Positions 10,690 through 18,262 of a stretch of DNA of 35,926 bases are shown here, piece by piece; positions within the stretch are counted from its first letter, which is position 1, and the number at the start of each line of letters is the position of its first letter. The stretch covers positions 97,501 through 133,426 of the forward strand of contig CAUYUJ010018489.1 in the NCBI GenBank assembly GCA_963575745.1, read 5' to 3'. Made by a program: the position numbers and the translations under genes. Origin of the DNA: Prorocentrum cordatum. Lineage: Eukaryota; Sar; Dinophyceae; Prorocentrales; Prorocentraceae. The notes beneath the pieces are model-generated. The model searched no databases. It was not told where the DNA came from and was given only the letters and a program-made list of their open reading frames with translations.

Positions 10690-10862
10690 CAGCATCGGAT
10701 CAGGAAATCAGATCGGGTCGAAGTGCGCAGCGGATCGGGCCGCATCCGAAGTCAAAACATCGAATCGGATCGGTCGCGCCAGGACGCACCAGCAGCGCCA
10801 CGCGAGCATCGGGCCGCATCCGCTCGTTGGAATATCGGAGTCGAATCGGACGGGGCCAGCCG
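10690..10862 (+). repeat. Dispersed GGATCGGG-rich repeat, copy 1, adjoining (AGG)n
   Basis: A segment rich in ATCGGATCGG-type words, with shared landmarks GCGCCAGGA and GCATCGGGCCG, ends directly at a long (AGG)n tract. A second copy with the same landmarks in the same order and orientation is at 17775-17960, and it also leads into an (AGG)n tract. The pairing of body and tail is consistent with a dispersed element with a simple-repeat 3' end. Confidence 0.65.
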
Positions 10863-11024
10863 GGAGGAGAGGAGGAGCAGGAGGAGGAGGAGGAGAGGAG
10901 GAGGAGGAGGAGGAGGAGGAGGAGGAGGAGGAGGAGGAGGAGGAGGAGGAGGAGGAGGAGGAGGAGGAGGAGGAGGAGGAGGAGGAGGAGGAGGAGGAGG
11001 AGGAGGAAGAGGAGGAGGAGGAGT
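10862..11024 (+). repeat. (AGG)n tract, about 160 bp
   Basis: An almost pure AGG run at the end of repeat copy 1. The poly-Glu, poly-Arg, poly-Gly, poly-Ser, poly-Leu and poly-Pro open frames across it are artefacts. Confidence 0.95.
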
Positions 11025-11308
11025 GAACGTCTCATGAGGAGTCCTCGTCCACCTACGCCTCTCGCAGCCACCTGATAGTGAGTGCGCGGAAGCGAGCGGC
11101 ACTGGGGTGAGTCACGTACACGGGAGGGGGAGTGCGCGAACAACATAGCCGAACGATTGCTGACCCTGATGCGCCGCCCGCTCCCCCCCCAGACCCAACC
11201 GGACAACACATCACCGCTCAGAGGCCGCTGAGGGTCATCGACCAACTCAAAAACACGGGCACACGTTGAATCATGTGGGATGCGCTCTTCCTCTCCCGAG
11301 CAACCCAT

Positions 11309-11532
11309 GAAGGAGGAGCAGGAGGAGGAATAGGAGGAGGAGGAGGAGGAGGAGGAGGAGGAGGAGGAGGAGGAGGAGGAGGAGGAGGAGGAGGAGGAGG
11401 AGGAGGAGGAGGAATAGGAGGAATAGGAGGAGGAGGAGGAGGAGGGAGAGGAGGAGCAGGAGGAGGAGGAGGAGGAGGAGGAGGAGGAGGAGAATGAGGA
11501 GAATGAGGAGGAGGAGGAGGAGGAGGAAGAGG
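11309..11532 (+). repeat. Second (AGG)n tract, interrupted
   Basis: AGG repeats with AGGAATAGG and AGGAGCAGG interruptions over about 220 bp. Together with the tract at 10862-11024 it makes a purine-only plus strand over much of 600 bp. Confidence 0.95.
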
Positions 11533-12370
11533 CGGCCAACTTTTGCCCTCGACCTTCGAGGGGGAGGTTCTTGGACGTGCTCGGGAGCTTTTTGGACACC
11601 TGGCCTTTCCTCTCTCTGCACCCCCGGAAAAGTCGCGGGGCTGAACCCTGCACGCCGCGGCCTCTTTCGGCCGCTGCCGCCCGCAGGTGCTGAAAGGGGA
11701 GCGGCCTAGGAGCCGCAGGCTCAAAGCGGAGCGCGGCTCGAGGTGCTCAAAGCTGAGCTGCTCGACGGGACTGGAGCTGCCCAGAGGCGCGCAGACCACC
11801 GTCGGCTGGCACGCGAACGACGGGAAGAGAACTGGGGGTGCCCCGCGGCAGAGGGCACGGCGGCCCGACCCCGGGTGGCTCACGCAGGCCGCCAGCGCGG
11901 CACACCGCGCGAAGAAGGGGCCGGGCGCTCTGTGCCGGATCCGGCGCGGGCAGCCACCGCGCCGGCGCCCGCGCAGCTGGGGGCCACCTCCCTGCCCGCG
12001 TCGTCGATGTGTGGTCAGATTCCGTCCACCGCTGGGCACAATGCAAGGACTGCGGCAGGCTCGCGTCGTGGCGGCCCCGAGCTCCGACGTGTGGCCGTGG
12101 CGGCAGGTTCCTGCTCTGCCCGACATCGGCCTCGAGCTGCCCTCGGTTGCGCCCGAACGCTGCCTCGCCGCCGCGACGAACAAGAAGTCGTGACGACCCC
12201 AAGCGTTGGCTTCTGACACCGCGTGGATCGTTCAGCCTTGAGCGATCGGTGGCCTCTCGATCGCCAGATCCTTCCATGCTGGCCGATTCCGAGCCGCTGG
12301 TGGCGTTCAACCCTGAACGGCCGCGCTGGGGCTTCCGCCGCGTCGGCACGACGCGAGCTCCCCGTGCTGC
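11533..12370. other. GC-rich sequence without an assignable gene
   Basis: Open frames exist on both strands because stops are rare at this GC content. One plus-strand reading near 12030-12130 (VHRWAQCKDCGRLASWR, then CGRGGRFLLC) has spaced cysteines that could suggest a small zinc-binding fold. Neighbouring sequence gives no support and no exon borders were found. No gene is called. Confidence 0.4.
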
Positions 12371-12549
12371 TACAGTGGGGGCCCATGCCAAGAAACACCC
12401 TGCTGGCCTCCAGGCTGCCCTGGGCTTCTTGGCCTTCGATGGTTTCGAGGTGGAGGGCGCGACGCTCCCACACCCGAAACCAGTGGACGTCCTGGGGTCA
12501 AGGGCTGGGTTTCTTGTGGAAGGTTTCTTGTGGACTGGCCTCCACTGTA
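12371..12549 (+). mobile_element. Tc1/mariner-like MITE, copy 1
   Basis: The left end reads TACAGTGGGGGCC and the reverse complement of the right end reads TACAGTGGAGGCC: 12 of 13 positions match. The outer TA on both sides fits a TA target duplication with a CAGTGG-type terminus, as in Tc1/mariner-derived elements. Length is 179 bp and there is no coding capacity. The interior (for example GGACGTCCTGGGGTC and AAGGTTTCTTG) matches the element at 17082-17248 in opposite orientation. Confidence 0.85.
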
Positions 12550-12692
12550 TGAACACTTTTTTGTTATAGTTTCCAATGTTACAGTATTGCTTTCTTCAGT
12601 TTGAATGAGGTTGGGAGACCCAACCAACAGCTGGCATTCTATGTCTGGCATTCTATGTGCTGTCGTGTACTGTAGCCTCCACTGTATGAACA
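12538..12692 (+). repeat. 19-bp direct repeat of the MITE end
   Basis: GCCTCCACTGTATGAACAC occurs at 12538-12556, spanning the right end of the MITE and its flank, and exactly again at 12674-12692. Between them, TGGCATTCTATGT is duplicated in tandem (about 12631-12660). The second copy may be the end of another, degraded element, or may mark a local duplication. Confidence 0.7.
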
Positions 12693-13731
12693 CTGGGCCA
12701 GCGCGTGCTGGAACGTGCCAGGTCGGACATCTGCTGCACGTGCGACCTGCGCGGCGCCCTCGCAGGGCTCGCTGCGCCCATATCCCGCTGGCGCGGCAGA
12801 AGCTTGCGGCGGCGAGGCCTGCGGCGGGTGATCCAGCACCCCGAGAACCATTCGAGAGACGGCATCCTAAGGCATCCATCGGGGATGAACAGAACCCCAT
12901 TTTGTAAAACGTGGCTTCTTCAAAACGACCTCGGGCCCAGACCTGGCGGGCGCCAGCCTGGCAAATGGCGGCCGCGGCGCCCCCTCGAGAACCGAGAACG
13001 GACAATTCGCTAATCGACGCGTCAGGGTGGGGGGTCCTGTCCACCCCCGAATCCAGGAGGCCTCCGACCCAACACCCAAGCACGTTGGCGGGATGGGCCG
13101 AAGGCCACCGGATGCGCCCCTGGCGCTGGAGGCGTGGGAGGCGCCGCGGCCTCGACCTGCGGCTCCCGGGGGCCCCTCCGCTGCCTGGTGCACGGCGACG
13201 GCCGCGCACCAGTGTGTGGGGGGGGCGAAAAAGCACAACGTACAGAGTCGCTCGGGTGTTGCCAGCAGTGGCTCTGGCCCCAGGTGCCCTCGCCTCTTGC
13301 GCTCCACGTGCCCGACGCTCCGAAAAACGAGCCTTCCGCGAGATGGCACAGCGACCTCACGCGGTGGCTTCCGCGGGCCGCCCGCGCGGCACGCTGCACT
13401 GGAGACGAGGGCGCTCACGCGAGACCTCACGCGGGCAGCTGGCGAGCCAATGCCTGCGCCACCGACCCCGTTTTTTTTTCCGTCGCTCGTGCTGCACCTC
13501 CTGGAGCCATCCGCCCTCGACAGGGGTGCTCTGGAGGCGCGGGGGCCTCCCTGGGAATCCTGGTCACGCCTTGGGCCTGGGACACCTCCGGCAACGCCCG
13601 ACAAACAGTGCATGGCCTGGGCACCGGCCCCCTCGCGAGGCATCGCGCGCGCGCGCCAGCTGCGCCAGGCGCGCAGACAAGGAGAGAAACATCGAGGCCG
13701 CCGCCCTCATTCGCGTGTTTGGGGAACGGGT
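12693..13731. other. GC-rich sequence without an assignable gene
   Basis: Long frames are open on both strands (for example 12867-13643 minus and 12911-13810 plus). None shows a motif, an even amino-acid composition or credible AG|G junctions. The stretch lies downstream of the kinase gene on the minus strand. No gene is called. Confidence 0.4.
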
Positions 13732-13988
13732 TGCTACCTACAGGAACCGATCTTGTATTATCATTATGTCGGGCCTGTCCCCCTACAGGGGGATTTTCGA
13801 CGAAAGATAAAAAAATACCCCCAAAATACCCCAACAAGGTCAAACAATACTCAAAAAATAGTCCCCAGACTATTTTGGGACGATTATTCGATTATTTTTG
13901 GGGTATGTTTTATTTTTCGTCGAAGATCCCTCTGTAGGGGGACAGGCCCGGCCCAATGCTACCTACGGGAACCGATCTTGCATCATCG
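13732..13988 (+). mobile_element. MITE with ~40-bp TIRs, flanked by ~32-bp direct repeats
   Basis: The element spans about 13770-13950. Its left arm begins CGGGCCTGTCCCCCTACAGG and goes on to TTTTCGACGAAA. The right arm is the reverse complement with few changes. The centre is AT-rich with TAGTCCCCAGAC. Direct repeats of about 32 bp lie outside it at 13732-13763 and 13957-13988 (both contain GAACCGATCTTG), matching at about 29 positions. That is much longer than a usual target duplication. A diverged copy is at 27101-27259. Confidence 0.85.
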
Positions 13989-14164
13989 GTGCCCTGCGGC
14001 GCCCTCCTCGGACTGCCGGTCGTCGATGGGCTCGCGCCGCTCTCCCTGCAGCCACTGCGCACCCGACGACATCGGCCGAGGCCCCAGACAGGGAACGTGC
14101 TGGGTGCCGACGCCGACAGCGGGCAGGGAACGCGAACAGGCGGCGCGCACAAGGGGGTGGGGGG

Positions 14165-14284
14165 AGGGGGGAGGGCTTCTTAGAAGCAGGCTGCTTCTTA
14201 GAAGGCGCCGGCCTTACATCTGTAGATAAGGCCCGCGCCTTCTAAGAAGCAGGGGTGCTTCTAAGAAAGCCCTCCCCCCCCCCC
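14165..14284. repeat. Nested ~115-bp palindrome (foldback)
   Basis: The left arm (about 14165-14217) carries GGGAGGGCTTCTTAGAAGCA, then TGCTTCTTAGAAGGCGC and GGCCTTA. The right arm (about 14228-14284) is its reverse complement with a few differences, leaving a loop of about 10 nt around CATCTGTAG. Each arm also holds two copies of the near-palindrome TTCTTAGAA, so the hairpin can rearrange. It begins 137 bp past the kinase stop codon on the minus strand, so it lies in or just beyond that gene's 3' untranslated region. Confidence 0.85.
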
Positions 14285-14420
14285 GCGCGTGGCTGAGCGA
14301 AAGCTGATCACGCTGGTCCACGACGTCATTCGACGATCCGGCCCAGTGCCACTGTCAGCCGCTGCAGGACGCTCCCGCCAGGCTGGGCGCGCCCCCCCGA
14401 AGACCGGGCAGCGGTGCGCC

Positions 14421-15674
14421 TCACGCGTGCAGGTCGAGGTCCACCGCCTTCCGGAAGTCGGTCGCCTCGACGCTCTGGTCGCCTGCAACCCACGTGAGGA
14501 ACTCGTCGAACGGGACCGCGCCGTCCTTGCCGGTGCCCACCGCGCTCAGGAGTTTCTCCGCGGCGTCGCCGGCGAACGTGACTGGGTCGAGGAGCCGCAG
14601 CAGCTTGCGCAGCTCGCCGGAGTCGATGGTCCCATCCCCGCGGATGTCGAAGCGCTTGAACGCGCCCAGGACCCGCTCCCTCACCTCGTCAGCGGGCGAG
14701 TCCGGTGCGAGCTCATCCGCGTCGCTGAGCGTCACTGTCTCGTTGAGCTCTCGCTCGTTGGAGTATTTCTCGCCGGACGGGACGACTGGGGGCGAGATCT
14801 CGCGGCCCATGATCATCCCGAAGAGGTCCCCATCGACCCCAGCCTTGAAGTACTTGTGGTCCTTGACCTCCTGCCAGCCTCTGACGCCAGCGCCCGCGCG
14901 GTTCTGGGCCTGCTTGCACAGCAAGCCCTGCAACAGCTTCTTGCCGGCGCTATCGTTGTACCGCGCGGGGAACCGCAGGTCGTCCTCCAGGATGGAGGCC
15001 ATCGTCTCGTGCTCGTTCACCTCTCCATCAACCTGTTCACAGAACGGCAGGTCACCGCAGACGAGCTCGTAAAACAGAACGCCCAAGGACCACATGTCCA
15101 CTGAGAACCCGTAGCCGTGACCACGTATCGCTTCCGGGGCTAGGTATAGCAAGGTCCCCGCGACCGTGTAGGTTCTCGACGTGCTCTCCGCCAGGCGCTT
15201 GGCCAGGCCGAAGTCTACAAGCTTCACGAAGCCCGCGGCGTCCAGCATGACGTTCTCTGGTTTCAGGTCCCTGTACACTATGCCGGCGTCGTGCACGGCC
15301 TCCAAGACGCACACGAGCGACCCGACGTAAAACTGCGCCTGCTTGCGAGAAACGATCCCCATGGTCTGGAGGGTGTGGTAGTAGAGCTGGCCGCCGGTGA
15401 CGAGCTCCGTCAGCAGGTAGGCACTGTCCGTGGTCTCGAAGGTCCTGACCAGCCGCAGGACAAAGGGGTGGTCCACCGACGCGAGCAGGGTGCACTCCTC
15501 CCGCACCTCCTCCGGGACCTTCAGCATCTCGTCGTCGGGTGACGGCAGCTTCCTGACGCGCTTCAGCGCGTACTGCGTCCTCGTGTGCCTGTGCTCCACG
15601 AGCCGCACGGAGCCGTACGACCCTGCGCCTATGAGGCGCACATGTCTCAGTTCCTTGAGCTCGAATGACGTGTC
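14421..15674 (-). CDS. PKG: cGMP-dependent protein kinase-like, last exon: AGC kinase domain plus two EF-hands
   Basis: This exon encodes 417 residues and a TGA stop. Counting from its first codon (DTSFELKE), the glycine loop GAGSYGSV is at about 16-23, the catalytic lysine (YALKRV) at 38, the helix-C glutamate at 60, YRDLKPEN with catalytic Asp136, DFG at 155-157, and LAPE with DMWSLGVLFYELVCGDLPF after it. The gatekeeper (LLTEL) is Thr89, small as in apicomplexan PKG. The activation segment reads TYTVAGTLLYLAPE, where AGC kinases normally have GTPEY. GGEL is GGQL. After the AGC tail (HKYFKAGVDGDLF) come two EF-hands: loop 343-354 (DIRGDGTIDSGE), near-canonical, and loop 380-391 (GTGKDGAVPFDE), which lacks acidic residues at positions 1 and 3. 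The start is the AG|G acceptor at 15675-15676, which joins in phase 0 to the preceding exon. Role by family: cGMP-activated Ser/Thr phosphorylation. Calcium input is inferred from the EF-hands. Confidence 0.95.
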   Translation of the reverse strand, partial: DTSFELKELRHVRLIGAGSYGSVRLVEHRHTRTQYALKRVRKLPSPDDEMLKVPEEVREECTLLASVDHPFVLRLVRTFETTDSAYLLTELVTGGQLYYHTLQTMGIVSRKQAQFYVGSLVCVLEAVHDAGIVYRDLKPENVMLDAAGFVKLVDFGLAKRLAESTSRTYTVAGTLLYLAPEAIRGHGYGFSVDMWSLGVLFYELVCGDLPFCEQVDGEVNEHETMASILEDDLRFPARYNDSAGKKLLQGLLCKQAQNRAGAGVRGWQEVKDHKYFKAGVDGDLFGMIMGREISPPVVPSGEKYSNERELNETVTLSDADELAPDSPADEVRERVLGAFKRFDIRGDGTIDSGELRKLLRLLDPVTFAGDAAEKLLSAVGTGKDGAVPFDEFLTWVAGDQSVEATDFRKAVDLDLHA

Positions 15675-16117
15675 CTGGATGGTGGGGCTTCGGGTTGCAC
15701 GCAGGCAGCCCCTCCAGGTAGTCCAGGCTGGCCTCGGCAGGCCCCCCGAGCAGTCCAAGCTGGCCCCCACAGGCCGCTCGAATGGCCTGGGGCGGTCTCA
15801 ACACCCAGGCGCCGCCTCACGCGGCGCCCCTGGGGCGCATTCGCGCCCCAGTGTTGCCCAGCTGGGATTGCTCGGGGGGCCTGCCGAGGCAAGCCGGCAC
15901 TCCCAGGAAGGGCTGGCTGTGCAACCCGAAGCCTTACGGCGCCGTGTCCTGGAGCTCCATCCTTCGGCTATACGCAAGCGTGACCCCAAGCAAGAGTGAC
16001 CTTTGGTGCGCGGCTTGACCGGGGAGGCGGGGTAGCCAAACCTAGGCGCGCAAGCCGCTGCTACCGCTTCGAGTTGGGGCCGCGCCACGGATCACTCTGG
16101 CGAGAGGTCACTCTTAC
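15675..16117 (-). other. Composite intron built from nested inverted-repeat elements
   Basis: The donor is GAC|GTAAGAGTGACC at 16117 and the acceptor ATCCAG|GACACG at 15675, both phase 0. The donor itself is the end of an inverted repeat: GTAAGAGTGACC (16106-16117) pairs with GCAAGAGTGACC (15990-16001, opposite orientation), and a related GCAAGCGTGACC is at 15974-15985. Nearer the acceptor is an approximately 248-bp foldback element (15686-15933) with ~70-bp arms that begin GGCTTCGGGTTGCAC. It is flanked by the 11-bp direct repeat CGTGTCCTGGA (plus strand, 15669-15679 and 15943-15953). On the coding strand that repeat reads TCCAG|GACACG, so the splice acceptor is duplicated on either side of the element. 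Confidence 0.85.
15686..15933. mobile_element. Foldback MITE with ~70-bp TIRs inside the kinase intron
   Basis: The arm 15686-15764 runs GGCTTCGGGTTGCAC, CAGCCCCTCC, GGCCTCGGCAGGCCCCCCGA and GCTGG. The arm 15860-15933 is its reverse complement with about 10 differences. The centre contains a second small hairpin (GGGGCGC...GCGCCCC). It has no coding capacity. Its flanking duplication contains the 3' splice site of the host intron. Confidence 0.85.
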
Positions 16118-16546
16118 GTCTAGTCGAATCCTCCGCACCAGCTCGGCCCTCATGCTCTGGGTCACCACCTCGTTGAAGACGTGCCTCTTCACCGCCCACA
16201 GCTCGGCCTCCGAGCTCGACACCTCCACGGTGGCGCTGCGCGGCTCGTCGAGCAGCAGCGCGCGCTCGCCGAAGCACGCCCCCTTCCCCAGGCTCCGCAC
16301 GAGCTTGCCGCCGATGAGCACGCGCACCTCGCCCTCGGCGATGATGAAGAACGTGCTCCCAGGCTCGCCCTGCTTGAAGATCTGCGCCCCACTGGTGAAC
16401 CTCTCGAGGACCAGGGACCTGACGAGGCCGTCGACCTGGTCCGCAGAGAGGCTGCGGAAGACGGGCACTTTCTTCGCCAGCAGGACCTTCCTCATGTACT
16501 CGATAACCCCCCCCGAGCCCATGGCGACCGTGGAGAGGCCCAGTTC
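16118..16546 (-). CDS. PKG: PKG-like gene: exon with intact cyclic-nucleotide-binding domain (CNB-D position)
   Basis: This exon encodes 143 residues, phase 0 at both ends, from CAAG|GAACTG to GAC|GTAAGA. The domain runs from about residue 23 (KKVPVFRSLSADQVDGLV) through FKQGEPGSTFFIIAEGEV to the phosphate-binding cassette FGERALLLDEPRSATV (92-107). This keeps the Gly-Glu pair (93-94) and Arg103 that bind the ribose and phosphate. The Ser after that Arg is the kind of residue seen in cGMP-selective cassettes. It is followed by the helices LWAVKRHVFNEVV and RAELVRRI that lead to the kinase. In apicomplexan PKG the domain next to the kinase (D) is the high-affinity cGMP switch, and this exon is in that place. 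Confidence 0.93.
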
Positions 16547-16710
16547 CTTGACGCGGCAGGGCGAGCTGAGACAACGGCAACTCAAAATCGGTCCCCAGAG
16601 CCCTCTCGGGGTCCGACCACACCAATTTTCTGATCTGTGTCTAGCCGTGGCGACGAAGCCCCCTTCCACCGAAGGCCAACTACCGTTGTGTCAACTCGCC
16701 CTCCTCTGAC
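16547..16710 (-). other. Introner-like intron, 164 bp, with terminal inverted repeats
   Basis: The donor is CTCAAG|GTCAGA (16710) and the acceptor GTCAAG|GAACTG (16547), phase 0. Nearly the whole intron is an inverted-repeat element. The coding-strand 5' arm (plus 16683-16703) reads GAGGGCGAGTTGACACAACGG. The reverse complement of the 3' arm (plus 16557-16577) reads CAGGGCGAGCTGAGACAACG, with a further G. They match at 18 of 21 positions. TCAAGG occurs at both exon-intron junctions, as expected if a 6-bp target duplication supplied both splice borders. Confidence 0.85.
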
Positions 16711-16998
16711 CTTGAGTGCCTCTGCCAAAGCCTCCCTCCCGAGCGTGGCGAGGCGCGCTCCGGACGCTCCGGCGACCCGGCTGTCCGTCCTGCCAGAGGG
16801 GCTACGCGGCGACGACGACGCTGGCGACGCCGCCTCGCTGGGCTGCTGCAGCAGCCCGGCCAGCGCCTGGTCCTCCCACCACTGCCCGCGCCGCAGCACG
16901 AGGGGCTCGCGGCCTTCGCCCCGCCCGCAGGTTAGGGCCCCGTCCATGACGATGCCCAGCCGCAGGTCGTCGCTGGCTGCCTCGCCCGCGGGGTAGTC
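16711..16998 (-). CDS. PKG: PKG-like gene: exon with degenerate cyclic-nucleotide domain (CNB-C position)
   Basis: This exon encodes 96 residues, phase 0, from AGAG|GACTAC to AAG|GTCAGA. It carries the beta-barrel part of a CNB fold: DYPAGEAASDD, GIVMDGALTC, PLVLRRGQWWEDQALAGLL and GARLATLGREALAEALK. Where a functional cassette has FGE-x-AL-...-RxAT, it has WWEDQAL followed by a Ser/Pro-rich insert, and no phosphate-binding Arg. It should therefore not bind cGMP. The apicomplexan PKG third domain (C) is likewise degenerate, so position and decay both match that architecture. Confidence 0.85.
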
Positions 16999-17635
16999 CT
17001 CTGTGAGACGAAGCCAGGATCGGGACAACACCAGATAGGGATACATCGGGGATCTTTGAGACCCGGCGATGCTGGAGGATGTGCAGTGGAGGCCAGTCCG
17101 CAAGAAACCTTCCTCAAGAAACACAGCCCCGAGACCCCAGGACGTCCGTTGATTTTTGGTGGGAACGTCACGCTTTCCATGCAAAGCCATCGAACACCAA
17201 AAAACCCCAGGCCACCCTGGGTGTTCCTTGGCATGGGCCTCCACTTTATCGGACGTCGCGGCCGTTCCACAGCGCTCCGGCACGCTGTGAACCGATGTGC
17301 CCCGATCCCGGGACTGCCCAGCCCTGCGAGGAGTCGAGACTCCGACGTCGTCCTGTTCGTCACGGCGTGGACCCCGGGCGGCCTGGACTCCTTCCCTGGG
17401 GCCTGGCGAAGGCCCGCGGAGGCCGAATGATGGGAAGAACGCGCATCCTGATCTTGCGCGACGAGAGGCGGCCCTGTTTTCGGGCCAGACCTCTGGAACG
17501 CCCTCGGCATGGCGCAGCTTCCCGCAAAACATATCCCGAAGCTGGAAAATCGCCAAAAACGGACGGCAACATCGAACCCCAAACTTCCCGCACTTCCTCT
17601 TCCTGCCCTCGCCCCCCCATCACTTGATCCTTTAC
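16999..17635 (-). other. Intron of the PKG-like gene carrying a MITE
   Basis: The donor is ACGGAG|GTAAAG (17635) and the acceptor ACAGAG|GACTAC (16999), phase 0, 637 bp. It contains the second Tc1/mariner-like MITE copy (17082-17248). Unlike the two downstream introns, its own ends show no clear inverted repeat. Only GAGG is shared at the two junctions. Confidence 0.8.
17082..17248 (-). mobile_element. Tc1/mariner-like MITE, copy 2, inside kinase intron
   Basis: The ends read TGCAGTGGAGGCC and, as reverse complement, TAAAGTGGAGGCC. Each differs from TACAGTGGAGGCC by one base. Length is 167 bp. Read on the minus strand it follows copy 1 (12371-12549) along nearly its whole length, sharing GGACGTCCTGGGGTC and AAGGTTTCTTG. 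The two copies are therefore in opposite orientation, about 4.5 kb apart. Confidence 0.85.
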
Positions 17636-17761
17636 CTCCGTGGCGTCGGCGATCCGGACCCGCTGTGCCAGCGACAAGTGCTGCAGCACCGGGACCTGCT
17701 GCAGCACCGAGAGCACGAAGCACCGCTCCAGACAGGCCACGAAGTCCTCGCCGAGAGCCTC
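17636..17761 (-). CDS. PKG: PKG-like gene: exon with linker and N-terminal helices of the CNB-C domain
   Basis: This exon encodes 42 residues, phase 0, with an AG|G acceptor (GAAAG|GAGGCT) and donor GAG|GTAAAG. The sequence runs EALGEDFVACLERCF, then LSVLQQVPVLQHLSLAQRV and RIADATE. The pattern of a helix ending at a conserved Leu/Val-Pro-x-Leu, then a Leu-Ser loop and a helix with Arg and Ile-Ala-Asp-Ala, is typical of the start of cyclic-nucleotide-binding domains. It joins in frame to DYPAGEA of the next exon. The upstream exon was not located with certainty. The best candidates are at 27644-28238. Confidence 0.85.
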
Positions 17762-17774
17762 CTTTCAGGATCGC

Positions 17775-17960
17775 TCAACGTCGGATCGGGAAATCGGATC
17801 GGATCGGGATCTTCGTCGGGTCGGGCTTCGTGAGCACGGAATCGAAATCGAACCGAGTCGGCCGCGCCAGGATGCAAAGCGGCGCGAGGCAAGGGCATCG
17901 GGCCGTATCGGGCCGCCGAATCATCGGGATCGACTCGGGCAGGGCCGGCTGAAGCTGACT
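17775..17960 (+). repeat. Dispersed GGATCGGG-rich repeat, copy 2
   Basis: It shares ATCGGGAAATC, GCGCCAGGA and GCATCGGGCCG-type landmarks, in order, with 10690-10862, and it also leads to an (AGG)n tract (18039-18111). It lies immediately upstream of the 17636-17761 exon, in an intron of the minus-strand gene. Confidence 0.65.
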
Positions 17961-18038
17961 TCGGATCGGATCGATCGGATTGAAGCGGACTCTGCCCGCG
18001 GGACGGAGAAGGACACGCTAGTACCATGCGCCGCCCTA

Positions 18039-18200
18039 GGAGGAGGAGGAGGAGGAGGAGGAGGAGGAGGAGGAGGAGGAGGAGGAGGAGGAGGAGGAGG
18101 AGGAGGAGGAGTGAGTGAGTGAGTGAGTGAGTGAGTGAGTGAGTGAGTGAGTGAGTGAGTGAGTGAGTGAGTGAGTGAGTGAGTGAGTGAGTGAGTGACG
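18039..18200 (+). repeat. (AGG)n followed directly by (GAGT)n
   Basis: About 72 bp of AGG repeats pass without a gap into about 22 GAGT repeats ending near 18199. The junction GGAGGAGTGAGTGAG suggests that the tetranucleotide grew from the end of the trinucleotide run. Confidence 0.95.
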
Positions 18201-18262
18201 CCAGTCGCGAAGCGAGTGAACGAGGACTACCCTCTGACTGCTCGCCCACCCAGCCTCGGAGC

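Noticed and set aside
10862-11532. Poly-Glu, poly-Arg, poly-Gly, poly-Ser, poly-Leu and poly-Pro open frames
   Set aside because: Translations of (AGG)n in different frames. The same applies to tracts at 4.7, 18.0, 19.2, 24.9, 26.2, 28.5 and 35.8 kb.
15675-15770. ATG at 15770 as the start of the kinase protein
   Set aside because: The first ~32 residues are encoded by the arm of a foldback element within the intron. The AG|G acceptor at 15675 gives a phase-0 join to the CNB exon.
16061-16117. Extension of the CNB-D exon to the stop near 16061
   Set aside because: The residues after RRIRLD have no domain similarity, and GTAAGAG lies exactly where the joined protein continues as DTSFELKELRHV in the kinase exon.
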